Shown piece by piece: positions 1 through 5,484 of a stretch of 42,724 nucleotides of DNA. The notes beneath the pieces are model-generated. The model was given only the letters and a program-made list of their open reading frames with translations. It was not told the origin of the DNA and ran no database searches. This stretch comes from Candidatus Saccharibacteria bacterium UBA6039. Lineage in GTDB: Bacteria > Patescibacteriota > Saccharimonadia > Saccharimonadales > Saccharimonadaceae. Position 1 is the stretch's first letter, and every line of letters starts with the position of its first letter. Made by a program: the position numbers and the translations under genes. The stretch is from the NCBI GenBank assembly GCA_002427805.1, contig DIZB01000008.1:1-42724 (forward strand), given 5' to 3'.

Positions 1-13
1 GTATAAGAGACAG
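1..13. other. Residual Nextera/Tn5 mosaic-end adapter at contig edge
   Basis: The bases GTATAAGAGACAG are the last 13 of the 19-nt Tn5 mosaic end used in Nextera libraries (AGATGTGTATAAGAGACAG). A chance match exactly at the first base is very unlikely. This is library sequence rather than genome, and it means everything to the left is missing from the assembly. Confidence 0.93.
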
Positions 14-143
14 CGCATGGATCAAGGATCACCCGGATTACCCGGTCGCTTCCTAGTCCGAACCTGCACCAATCAAGCACGAACCACCAGCCTTGCCGCA
101 ACCTGCGGTGAGGTACCCTCGGGGGCTATGGTGGTTCGTGATT
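14..143 (-). ncRNA. ffs: Candidate SRP RNA (4.5S-like), 3' end cut by the contig edge
   Basis: On the minus strand, about 44-73 reads GGTGCAGGT, UC, a GGACUA hexaloop, then GGAAGCGACC. This resembles the conserved tip of bacterial SRP RNA (CAGGU, CC, GGAA, GG, AAGCAG), which binds Ffh and guides membrane protein targeting. Upstream in the RNA a long stem (79-89 with 129-139, 11 bp) encloses a second hairpin (91-100 with 104-113, 10 bp with wobbles), possibly an Alu-like 5' domain. The loop is six bases instead of GNRA and one loop base differs from consensus. The 3' end would lie in the missing sequence. It could instead be another structured RNA; the fold is clear, the identity is not. Confidence 0.45.
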
Positions 144-177
144 GACCACTATTCGCAATGATTTGTTGATAGTGGTC
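144..177. repeat. Inverted repeat upstream of the dihydroorotate dehydrogenase gene
   Basis: GACCACTAT at 144-152 is complemented perfectly by ATAGTGGTC at 169-177, with a 16-nt loop. No T-run follows on either strand, so a terminator is unlikely. It lies between the putative RNA on the minus strand and the plus-strand gene at 214 and could be an operator for either. Confidence 0.5.
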
Positions 178-213
178 AAGCTGGTACACTATTACTAAAT
201 AAGGAGGATTAAT

Positions 214-1077
214 ATGGCAAGAATCGCTGGAGTTGAATTTGGATCGGGCATTATGAACGCAGCATGCAGTGTAGCAAAAACACCAGAGGACGTAAAAGCA
301 CTATCAAAAACGGGTATCGATGCTATTGTTGTCGGATCGATCACACCCGAGGCGCGTCTTGGCAATGCCGAACCACGTTGGTACGCAGATAGTGGTTACG
401 CACTAAACTCGTTCGGAATGCCCAACGATGGCGCTGAATATTACACTGATGTATTGCCAGACATGATTAATACAGCGCACGCCGTTGATAAACGGCTTAT
501 ACTTTCAATCGCAGGATTTAGCCTTGCTGATTATGTCCGCCTTGCCGGAGTGGCAGAGACGGCACAGGTTGATATGCTAGAAATTAATCTCGGTTGTCCA
601 AATGTCCGAACTGACGGTGGTATACCAGAACCGATTGCTAGTTTTAACCCAGACTATATGTCACAAATTGTCGAAGCCGTTGCTAAAGAAACAAAACTCC
701 CTATTAGTCTTAAGTTATCACCCTACAGTAACCCAGCGGAGCTTGAGTCGGTTGCAAAATTGGTTAATACCTTCGATACAGTTGATGCTGTTGTTGCCTC
801 AAACAGCTTTCCAAATGGAACGTATTTCGACACCGAAGGCAAGCCCGTTCTTGCGGTCGGATTCGGAGGTGTTACTGGTGAAGTTATGCGACCGATTGCG
901 CTGGGTCAAGTTAGTCAATTTCGTAAACATCTCGATTCACGCATTGAAGTAATCGGTGCGGGCGGTATTGAACGTCGTGAGCATGTCGAACTGTTTCGAC
1001 ATGCAGGAGCGGTCGCTTTTCAGGCTGCTACCTTAATTGTGCGGGATGGTCATAGTGCTATTGATCGCCTCATCTAA
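214..1077 (+). CDS. pyrD: Dihydroorotate dehydrogenase, class 1A-like
   Basis: An FMN-dependent TIM-barrel enzyme of 287 aa that oxidises dihydroorotate to orotate in pyrimidine synthesis; class 1A enzymes are soluble and usually use fumarate. The NLGCPN motif carries the expected catalytic Cys (C128), followed by the class 1 PNVRTDGG loop, the NSFPNG substrate-binding segment, GFGGVTG and the FMN-phosphate motif GAGGIE. Length fits class 1A. Start ATG 214 follows AAGGAGG (201-207) by 6 nt, with a possible -10 TACACT at 185-190. No other pyr gene is present, so it may act in salvage or as a stand-alone flavoenzyme. Class 1A assignment is by motif resemblance; a related dihydropyrimidine or dihydrouracil enzyme is a weaker alternative. 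Confidence 0.85.
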   Translation: MARIAGVEFGSGIMNAACSVAKTPEDVKALSKTGIDAIVVGSITPEARLGNAEPRWYADSGYALNSFGMPNDGAEYYTDVLPDMINTAHAVDKRLILSIAGFSLADYVRLAGVAETAQVDMLEINLGCPNVRTDGGIPEPIASFNPDYMSQIVEAVAKETKLPISLKLSPYSNPAELESVAKLVNTFDTVDAVVASNSFPNGTYFDTEGKPVLAVGFGGVTGEVMRPIALGQVSQFRKHLDSRIEVIGAGGIERREHVELFRHAGAVAFQAATLIVRDGHSAIDRLI

Positions 1078-1197
1078 ATAACAGAGTCTTGAATCACACC
1101 CCTGCTCTAATCACGCAGACCATTTCTACTTTGATTTTGTACTTGTAACTACTTCCAACTCAAGCTAACATACAACGAACCCTTAGATCGGGAGATA
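1078..1197. other. Gene-free stretch before the cassette-like block
   Basis: No open reading frame, terminator or complete tRNA is visible here. In particular no acceptor strand resembling TGGGATG, which would pair with the tRNA-like 3' end that follows, can be found. Confidence 0.5.
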
Positions 1198-1222
1198 GGT
1201 TCGAATCCCTCCATCCCAGCCA
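1198..1222 (+). other. tRNA 3'-end fragment (possible attachment-site remnant)
   Basis: GGTTCGAATCCC, then TCCATCCCAG and CCA, has the T-loop TTCGAAT, the 3' side of a T-stem, an acceptor strand, a discriminator G and an encoded CCA. The 5' half of a tRNA is absent: the five bases before the loop (ATAGG) pair with CCCTC at only two positions. A stretch from T-loop to CCA is the typical core used by tyrosine integrases at tRNA genes, so I infer a relic of integration rather than a working tRNA. Confidence 0.6.
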
Positions 1223-1272
1223 AGATGATTATGCTTAAAATGACGAGAAATCGTCATTTTTTGTTTGGTATA
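1217..1272 (+). repeat. 56-nt repeat, copy 1 (CAGCCAAG + terminator + promoter)
   Basis: Matches 4091-4146 at 54 of 56 positions. The unit runs from the CAGCCAAG core through a GAAA-capped hairpin to the TTTGGTATA of a promoter. One of the two differences (1243/4117) turns an A-T pair into a G-T pair, keeping the hairpin. Both copies stand immediately before an unrelated single gene. Confidence 0.9.
1237..1262 (+). terminator. Intrinsic terminator with GAAA tetraloop
   Basis: AAAATGACGA (1237-1246), loop GAAA, TCGTCATTTT (1251-1260), then more T. A 10-bp perfect stem with U-tract that would stop transcription arriving from upstream just before the promoter of the next gene. Confidence 0.8.
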
Positions 1273-1274
1273 AT
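1266..1274 (+). promoter_or_regulatory. Extended -10 promoter, near-leaderless start at 1284
   Basis: TGGTATAAT is an extended -10 (TG plus consensus TATAAT at 1269-1274). The start codon lies 9 nt after it, leaving an mRNA leader of about 3 nt and no Shine-Dalgarno. The -35 position falls inside the preceding terminator hairpin. Confidence 0.7.
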
Positions 1275-1283
1275 GATTAACTA

Positions 1284-1871
1284 ATGGATAAAGTTATTCT
1301 TTTCGATCTAGACGGAGTTCTCGCTCTGCCGGAAGAGGCATTCTCAATTATTTATACTAAGTCCCGCGGCTATGACATAAAGCCTTTCATTCACTTCTTC
1401 GAAAATGAATGGGTCAATTTTGTTACAGGTCGGGCTGACATAAAACAGCACATCACAGAAAATCCAAATTTTTGGAAGTGGGATGGGACACCTGATGAAC
1501 TCTTAAGCTTTTGGTTTAAGGCTGAAGATGTTAAAAACGATCCATTATTAGATATTATTCATTCTGCTCGTAAGGATGGTTTTAAATGCTACGTCGCTAC
1601 TGAACAAGAAAAGTATAGGACTGGTTATATTAGAGATGTGATGTTCGGTAATGAATTTGATGGCGTGTTCTCAACTGCAGAAATTGGGTATAGAAAAAAT
1701 GACCCTAAATTCTACGAAGCAATTCTTGAATCATTGAATATACCACCGAGCCAAGTTGCCTTTTTTGACGATAGTCAGTCTAAGATTGATACTGCGCTCA
1801 AATCTGGAATAAATGCTCAACTTTACCAAGATGTCGAACAGGTGCGAAGTTTTGTATCAAGTTCTGAGTAA
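1284..1871 (+). CDS. HAD-superfamily hydrolase
   Basis: A 195-aa haloacid-dehalogenase-like phosphatase. Motif I is FDLDGVL at residues 7-13 (nucleophile and acid/base Asp), motif II is the Thr in VATEQ, motif III the Lys of YRKNDPKF and motif IV FFDDS. A helical cap lies between motifs I and II, as in subfamily IA enzymes such as phosphoglycolate or nucleotide phosphatases; the substrate cannot be read from sequence. It starts at ATG 1284 directly behind a promoter with no ribosome-binding site, and is the only gene in its repeat-bounded unit, preceded by a terminator and followed by the repeat at 1882. Solitary placement suggests acquired cargo. Confidence 0.85.
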   Translation: MDKVILFDLDGVLALPEEAFSIIYTKSRGYDIKPFIHFFENEWVNFVTGRADIKQHITENPNFWKWDGTPDELLSFWFKAEDVKNDPLLDIIHSARKDGFKCYVATEQEKYRTGYIRDVMFGNEFDGVFSTAEIGYRKNDPKFYEAILESLNIPPSQVAFFDDSQSKIDTALKSGINAQLYQDVEQVRSFVSSSE

Positions 1872-1881
1872 TGAAACTAGA

Positions 1882-1914
1882 TTCTTCCTGGAACACGACC
1901 ACTAACCCCAGCCA
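1882..1914 (+). repeat. 33-nt repeat, copy 1 (ends in CCCAGCCA)
   Basis: Begins TTCTTCCTGGAACAC and ends CTAACCCCAGCCA. It matches 4706-4738 at 29 of 33 positions. Here it lies 10 nt beyond the stop codon of the HAD gene; the other copy contains the stop codon of the deformylase gene. It shares the CAGCCA core with the tRNA-like fragment at 1198-1222. Confidence 0.85.
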
Positions 1915-1973
1915 GATACGACAGCAGAAAATGTGACTTAGGTCGTTACTTCTATTTTTTGACACCAGAAGGG

Positions 1974-1988
1974 GTTAAAGATACGAAG
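1974..1988. repeat. Left 15-bp target-site duplication of the IS element
   Basis: GTTAAAGATACGAAG is repeated exactly at 3002-3016, immediately outside the inverted repeats of the element. IS481-family elements make duplications of about 4-15 bp. The left copy also supplies the last codons and the TAA stop of the transposase frame. Confidence 0.88.
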
Positions 1989-2943
1989 GTCGCACTCCTA
2001 AACATATAGGACACTTGTATCCAGTGTAGCATTCTCGTAGCCTGCTGTGCGGCCGGTAGAAGTTGTAATCAAGGCAATCTTCCGTCAGGAAGGTTTGGAG
2101 CTCGTCTCTGGTATGGAAGTTGGTGGTGAGCTTTTTGTAGCGGTCTTTGTCGACGCCATGCTCTCGTTCAATCCGTCCATTTAGCTGGGGACTTCTGGGT
2201 GGAATACGGCCATGCCGTATCCCTTTTGCATCTAACCAGCGCTGCATAGCGGTCAGGGTACCTGGTTTGGTTTGGGGAAGTTGGTCGTAGACAAACTCCG
2301 TCCCGTTGTCGGTCTGGATACACTGGAACGAGAAGGCCGGACTAAAGAAGCGGGTCGCATGCTCCAAGAAGTCCACCGTGTAGGCCGGATTCACGCCTGG
2401 GTACAGGCGTTTGTATTTAATCCTGGTGGCACAATCAATAATGTCATATTGGTAGGCAGCGCGTTTCCAGTGCTTCACGTCCATTTGCCCCAGTTCACCA
2501 GGTGTGTAGGGGTAGGTGTTCAGACGCCGCTGTACGCGGCGTTTTCTGGGTTTTGGGGTGGTAAGACAGGCTCGGCGGAGGATATTGCCAACAGCGTGGT
2601 GAGACAGGGTACGTTCGTAGTCTCGGGCCAGTATCACGGCGAGCTTTTCTTCACCGTAGCCAAGGCTGAGGCGGAGTTGGATCACCAAGCTCACGGTATC
2701 CTCATCGGCATCACGGGCGTGGGAGTGTGGTGTTTTTGGTCTGTCATAGAGGGATGTGAGGGCTTTGCCCTCAGCCAGCCAGCGAGAGTGCCAGTAGTAG
2801 TACTCACTTCTGGCGATACCGTAGTATTTGCAGGCAGCAGTCACACTGCCGAGTTCCTCGGCCGCCCGAAACCAGGCCAAGCGGATACGAGCTCCGTATA
2901 CCTGGAGCTGTTTGTTGGTCATAGATCTTGTTCTCACTTTCAT
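1975..2943 (-). CDS. IS481-family transposase (DDE integrase fold)
   Basis: About 320 aa. The N-terminal third is a helix-turn-helix region (SVTAACKYYGIARSEYYYW) followed by a second DNA-binding segment; the C-terminal half is an rve catalytic core with D in GQMDVKHW, D in QTDNGTEF and E in GRIEREHGVDKDRYKK, the expected DDE triad. A promoter with -35 TTGGAC (2977-2982, inside the right inverted repeat), 17-nt spacer and -10 TAATAT (2954-2959) rules out the upstream TTG at 2982. ATG 2943 is only 1 nt from the AAGGAGG site; GTG 2937 is 7 nt from it and may be the true start. The last four residues and the stop come from the target duplication. No frameshift is seen. Confidence 0.92.
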   Translation of the reverse strand: MKVRTRSMTNKQLQVYGARIRLAWFRAAEELGSVTAACKYYGIARSEYYYWHSRWLAEGKALTSLYDRPKTPHSHARDADEDTVSLVIQLRLSLGYGEEKLAVILARDYERTLSHHAVGNILRRACLTTPKPRKRRVQRRLNTYPYTPGELGQMDVKHWKRAAYQYDIIDCATRIKYKRLYPGVNPAYTVDFLEHATRFFSPAFSFQCIQTDNGTEFVYDQLPQTKPGTLTAMQRWLDAKGIRHGRIPPRSPQLNGRIEREHGVDKDRYKKLTTNFHTRDELQTFLTEDCLDYNFYRPHSRLRECYTGYKCPICLGVRPSYL

Positions 2944-3001
2944 TCCTCCTTCTATATTAGAAAGTTTGTTGAATGTGTCCAAGATGTATGGGAGTGGGAT
3001 A
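1989..3001 (-). mobile_element. IS481-family insertion sequence, complete
   Basis: An element of about 1013 bp with imperfect terminal inverted repeats at 1993-2014 and 2975-2996 (18 of 22 matching; outer block CACTCC, inner block GGACAC), flanked by a perfect 15-bp direct repeat. It carries one intact transposase gene on the minus strand. Identical duplications and an open frame indicate a recent and possibly active insertion. It sits between the 33-nt repeat and the promoter of the beta-helix gene and disrupts no obvious gene. It appears more G/C-rich than the flanking intergenic DNA. Confidence 0.88.
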
Positions 3002-3016
3002 GTTAAAGATACGAAG
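3002..3016. repeat. Right 15-bp target-site duplication of the IS element
   Basis: Exact copy of 1974-1988, adjoining the right end of the element at 3001. Confidence 0.88.
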
Positions 3017-3020
3017 ATAT

Positions 3021-3048
3021 TTACAATTCTTAATTATAATGTTATAAT
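3021..3048 (+). promoter_or_regulatory. Promoter of the beta-helix gene
   Basis: TTACAA (3021-3026), 16-nt spacer, TATAAT (3043-3048). The predicted transcript begins near 3055 and carries the AAAGGA site before ATG 3088. A second TATAAT lies at 3035-3040. The promoter is just outside the IS element, so the insertion left it intact. Confidence 0.6.
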
Positions 3049-3087
3049 TATACTGCTCTTTGAAAATTCAACTACGAAAGGAATGAT

Positions 3088-3957
3088 ATGTCTACCATAA
3101 GGCGTATCGGCACCAAGGGAAGAATTGTTTCCCTTGAGGTGGGCGAAAGTACTCGAATCAGCAGTACCGCGCTAATTGGCGCAGGTGTCAAGATCGGGAA
3201 GAACGTTAAAATCGGCAGAAATGCCGAAATTGGCAATTACAGTGTCATCGGTGACGATTCTGTCATCGGGGCTAATGCTCGGCTAGGCATGAGAGTGAAG
3301 CTTCGTAATGGCACTACGATTGGCAGGAATGCCGTCGTGGGTGATTACTCACTTCTTGTTCACTGTACGATCAGTGAGAACTGTTCGATCGGTGAACGCG
3401 CTCGTTGCGCCGGAATGATCCTTGAAGGTGGAACGCATGTCGGTACCAACTTTCAAGTTAGCTCATTCAGTGATTGGTTCGCTGGGTATTACGAGGCAAA
3501 AACCACCGTCATAAAGGCGGCCATCATCGGCGACAATGTCTCGATGTTCGGTCAAATGAATGTGGGTGGTTACGGCAGTGCTCGGCGAACAGTGATCGGA
3601 GACGAAACAACAATCGACAATGAATACTCTTCTCACCCGATCACCATCGCTGACTACGTCGATATTGGCAAACGATGCCTGATCAATCGATCAAATATCG
3701 ATTTGTCTGCAAGTATCGGTGACGATGTCAGGCTTGATGGCGCCACGATTGGATGGTATGCGTGTGTCGGTAACGGCGCACATGTTCAGTCAACCGTCGG
3801 TCGAGGTGCTCACGTTGGTGCCGAAGCAATCATTCGTCCTAATGCGAATATATTGGAAGACTGGTTCATTCCTGATGGCGCTATCGTTAACCCAATTCCG
3901 GGTTCGGTAACCCCGTTCGTGATTCCAAGAGTTAACCCCGCGATTATCGGTGAATGA
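3088..3957 (+). CDS. Left-handed beta-helix (hexapeptide-repeat) protein, acyltransferase-like
   Basis: 289 aa made almost wholly of hexapeptide repeats, e.g. ALIGAGVKIGKNVKIGRNAE, and a second block around residues 190-265. This is the left-handed parallel beta-helix seen in acetyl- and acyltransferases of the LpxA/GlmU/DapD kind. There is no nucleotidyltransferase domain. A non-repeat insertion near residues 125-145 (SSFSDWFAGYYE) and a Pro-rich C-terminus (IPDGAIVNPIPGS) are distinctive. The substrate is unknown; surface sugar acetylation is plausible. Start ATG 3088 has AAAGGA 5 nt upstream. The gene looks somewhat more G/C-rich than its neighbours and sits alone between the IS element and its own terminator, consistent with acquisition. 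Confidence 0.8.
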   Translation: MSTIRRIGTKGRIVSLEVGESTRISSTALIGAGVKIGKNVKIGRNAEIGNYSVIGDDSVIGANARLGMRVKLRNGTTIGRNAVVGDYSLLVHCTISENCSIGERARCAGMILEGGTHVGTNFQVSSFSDWFAGYYEAKTTVIKAAIIGDNVSMFGQMNVGGYGSARRTVIGDETTIDNEYSSHPITIADYVDIGKRCLINRSNIDLSASIGDDVRLDGATIGWYACVGNGAHVQSTVGRGAHVGAEAIIRPNANILEDWFIPDGAIVNPIPGSVTPFVIPRVNPAIIGE

Positions 3958-3963
3958 GGCAAC

Positions 3964-3992
3964 AACCCCGCACCGCTTTACGCGGGGTTTTT
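3964..3992 (+). terminator. Intrinsic terminator after the beta-helix gene
   Basis: AACCCCGC (3964-3971) pairs with GCGGGGTT (3982-3989) around a 10-nt loop, followed by a T-run. Confidence 0.88.
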
Positions 3993-4063
3993 GCTTATGA
4001 GAACTAATCATCTAGCTGTGGTTGTATATCAGTGAGTTGTGTCTTACTTGTCTCATTCCCATC

Positions 4064-4069
4064 TATAAT
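4064..4069 (+). promoter_or_regulatory. Possible promoter ahead of repeat copy 2
   Basis: TATAAT within CCATCTATAATTACG, with a weak -35 TCTTAC at 4042-4047 (16-nt spacer). A transcript starting near 4076 would end about 60 nt later at the 4111-4136 terminator, so it may make only a short RNA across the CAGCCAAG core. Confidence 0.3.
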
Positions 4070-4090
4070 TACGTACTAGACGCATATGCT

Positions 4091-4146
4091 CAGCCAAGAT
4101 AATTATGCTTAAAATGGCGAGAAATCGTCATTTTTTGTTTGGTATA
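4091..4146 (+). repeat. 56-nt repeat, copy 2
   Basis: Second copy of the unit at 1217-1272 (54/56 identical), starting at CAGCCAAG. The sequence left of the core (an 8-bp palindrome GCATATGC, then TCAGCCA) is unrelated to that at copy 1, so the repeat boundary lies exactly at the core. Confidence 0.9.
4111..4136 (+). terminator. Intrinsic terminator with GAAA tetraloop, copy 2
   Basis: AAAATGGCGA, GAAA, TCGTCATTTT and further T. Same hairpin as at 1237-1262 with one G-T wobble at 4117/4128. Confidence 0.8.
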
Positions 4147-4148
4147 CT
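4140..4148 (+). promoter_or_regulatory. Extended -10 promoter, leaderless deformylase
   Basis: TGGTATACT, with ATG 4155 exactly 6 nt after the hexamer, which puts the transcription start on the A of the start codon. Confidence 0.7.
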
Positions 4149-4154
4149 AAACCC

Positions 4155-4715
4155 ATGCCAGAACTGCTTAATGCGACTCGTTTCGGAAATCCTATCCTTC
4201 GTGAAGAAATGCGAAGGCTTAGCCCAGAGGAAATCCTTTCCGATGAAATTCAAGAGCTTATTGAAAACATGTACTTCACGCTTCGCGAGAAAAAGTACGG
4301 CGTCGGCGTCGCTGCTCCACAAATTGGTATCCGAATTGCACTAAGTGTGGTGGGTATTAAACCGACACCGACACGTCCAAATCTCGAGCCATTTAATACG
4401 GTACTCATTAATCCTATTGTCGCCGAGACATTTGGTGACACCGAAGAAATGTGGGAAGGCTGCATGAGTTCAGGAGAGGGTGACAATACACTTTATGCAA
4501 AGGTGCCACGTTTCAAGAAAATACGCTTGCAATGGCTTGATGAAACCGCAAAAGAACACGATGAAGTACTTGAAGGATTCGTTGCGCATGTTGCTCAACA
4601 CGAAACTGATCACCTCAATGGCATTTTATTTGTCGATAGAGTACAAGACACGAAAACCTATATGCTAGCCGATGAGTATAAGAAACTCATGGATTCTGAA
4701 AAAGCTTCTTCCTGA
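4155..4715 (+). CDS. def: Peptide deformylase
   Basis: A metalloenzyme of 186 aa that removes the formyl group from the N-terminal Met of new proteins. All three signatures are present: motif 1 GVGVAAPQIG (about residues 50-59), motif 2 EGCMS with the metal ligand C103, and motif 3 HETDH with ligands H149 and H153 and catalytic E150. Motif 2 has Met where many bacterial enzymes have Leu; motif 3 has Thr-Asp between Glu and His, a common variant. The gene is leaderless and sits alone between the 56-nt repeat and the 33-nt repeat, which includes its stop codon. It may be an extra, acquired copy; no fmt or map gene lies nearby. Confidence 0.92.
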   Translation: MPELLNATRFGNPILREEMRRLSPEEILSDEIQELIENMYFTLREKKYGVGVAAPQIGIRIALSVVGIKPTPTRPNLEPFNTVLINPIVAETFGDTEEMWEGCMSSGEGDNTLYAKVPRFKKIRLQWLDETAKEHDEVLEGFVAHVAQHETDHLNGILFVDRVQDTKTYMLADEYKKLMDSEKASS

Positions 4716-4738
4716 AACACATCCACTAATCCCAGCCA
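4706..4738 (+). repeat. 33-nt repeat, copy 2
   Basis: 29 of 33 positions identical to 1882-1914. It contains the last codons and the TGA stop (4713-4715) of the deformylase gene and ends in CCCAGCCA, directly followed by AG and a terminator hairpin. Confidence 0.85.
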
Positions 4739-4740
4739 AG

Positions 4741-4770
4741 AAAAAAGACGAATGTATGTTCGTCTTTTTT
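4741..4770 (+). terminator. Intrinsic terminator, works in both directions
   Basis: AAAAAAGACGAA (4741-4752) and TTCGTCTTTTTT (4759-4770) form a perfect 12-bp stem with loop TGTATG. Its A- and T-rich flanks would allow termination from either strand. Confidence 0.85.
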
Positions 4771-4791
4771 CTTTGTTTTTATGGATCGAAA

Positions 4792-4800
4792 TGGTATATC
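4792..4800 (+). promoter_or_regulatory. Extended -10 promoter for the 5'-nucleotidase-like gene
   Basis: TGGTATATC ends 10 nt before ATG 4811, so the leader would be about 4 nt long. Confidence 0.55.
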
Positions 4801-4810
4801 ATAAGTTGTA

Positions 4811-5407
4811 ATGTCACGAAAAACAATTGCAATTGATCTTGATGATGTTTTAGCCGAGCACGTCGAAGCCTTTATTGAGTTTAGTAATATATATTATGGG
4901 ACAAACCTGACGGTTGATGAATATAGCGACCACTGGGTTGATCTTTGGGGAGAAATTGACCGTGAGGAAATCGAACGCCGAGCGGCTGAGTTTCATACAC
5001 ATGAGTCGACCATCGGATACAAAGTAAAAAAAGATGCAAAACGAGTACTTACTGAGCTGGGTCGCGACAATGATCTTTACATTGTGACTGCCAGGCCAAG
5101 GCATTTGATAGATACGAGCCTCGAGTGGGTACGCACACATTTTGATGGTATTTTTAAAGGTGTCCATTTTGTGCCAATATGGGAGCCAGATAATACTGTG
5201 ACGAAGGCCGACATTTGTCGTCAGATTGGCGCAACGTATTTGATTGATGATTTGGTGCGGCACTGTAATATTGCCGCTGAAGGTGGCATTACGGCAATTC
5301 TTTTTGGCGACTATAGTTGGAACCGTGATCAGACCATTAACCCAGTAGTTATTATATGTAAGACATGGGATGACGTGCTAACCTCTTTTGTGCAACTGAA
5401 TTTATAA
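4811..5407 (+). CDS. 5'-nucleotidase (NT5C-type HAD phosphatase)-like protein
   Basis: 198 aa. HAD motif I is AIDLDDVLAEH (DxD), motif II the Thr of VTARPR, motif III the Lys in TVTKADIC and motif IV LIDDL. The DLDDVL start and overall length resemble the 5'(3')-deoxyribonucleotidase family, which dephosphorylates nucleoside monophosphates; the exact substrate is unknown. No signal peptide, so cytoplasmic. ATG 4811 follows a -10 by 10 nt with no ribosome-binding site. It is the second HAD-fold enzyme in the block and is not an obvious duplicate of the one at 1284. It stands directly after the last CAGCCA core. Confidence 0.8.
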   Translation: MSRKTIAIDLDDVLAEHVEAFIEFSNIYYGTNLTVDEYSDHWVDLWGEIDREEIERRAAEFHTHESTIGYKVKKDAKRVLTELGRDNDLYIVTARPRHLIDTSLEWVRTHFDGIFKGVHFVPIWEPDNTVTKADICRQIGATYLIDDLVRHCNIAAEGGITAILFGDYSWNRDQTINPVVIICKTWDDVLTSFVQLNL

Positions 5408-5440
5408 CACATTGGTTTTAACGCCAGTATGCCAAATACT

Positions 5441-5449
5441 TGCTATGAT
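5441..5449 (+). promoter_or_regulatory. Extended -10 promoter of the G1-peptidase gene
   Basis: TGCTATGAT (hexamer TATGAT). The predicted transcript starts near 5456 with a short hairpin (AGTGGC with GCCACT) before the first ATG, which argues against the GTG at 5455 as start. Confidence 0.5.
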
Positions 5450-5484
5450 AAGAAGTGGCACTAGTTTTAATAGCCACTATTAAA

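Noticed and set aside
1122..1222. A full tRNA gene
   Set aside because: No matching acceptor 5' strand, D-arm or anticodon arm, and the T-stem pairs at only two of five positions.
2272..3006. Long open frame (244 codons) on the plus strand opposite the transposase gene
   Set aside because: It is the antisense shadow of a well-supported transposase with DDE motifs and has no promoter or ribosome-binding site of its own.
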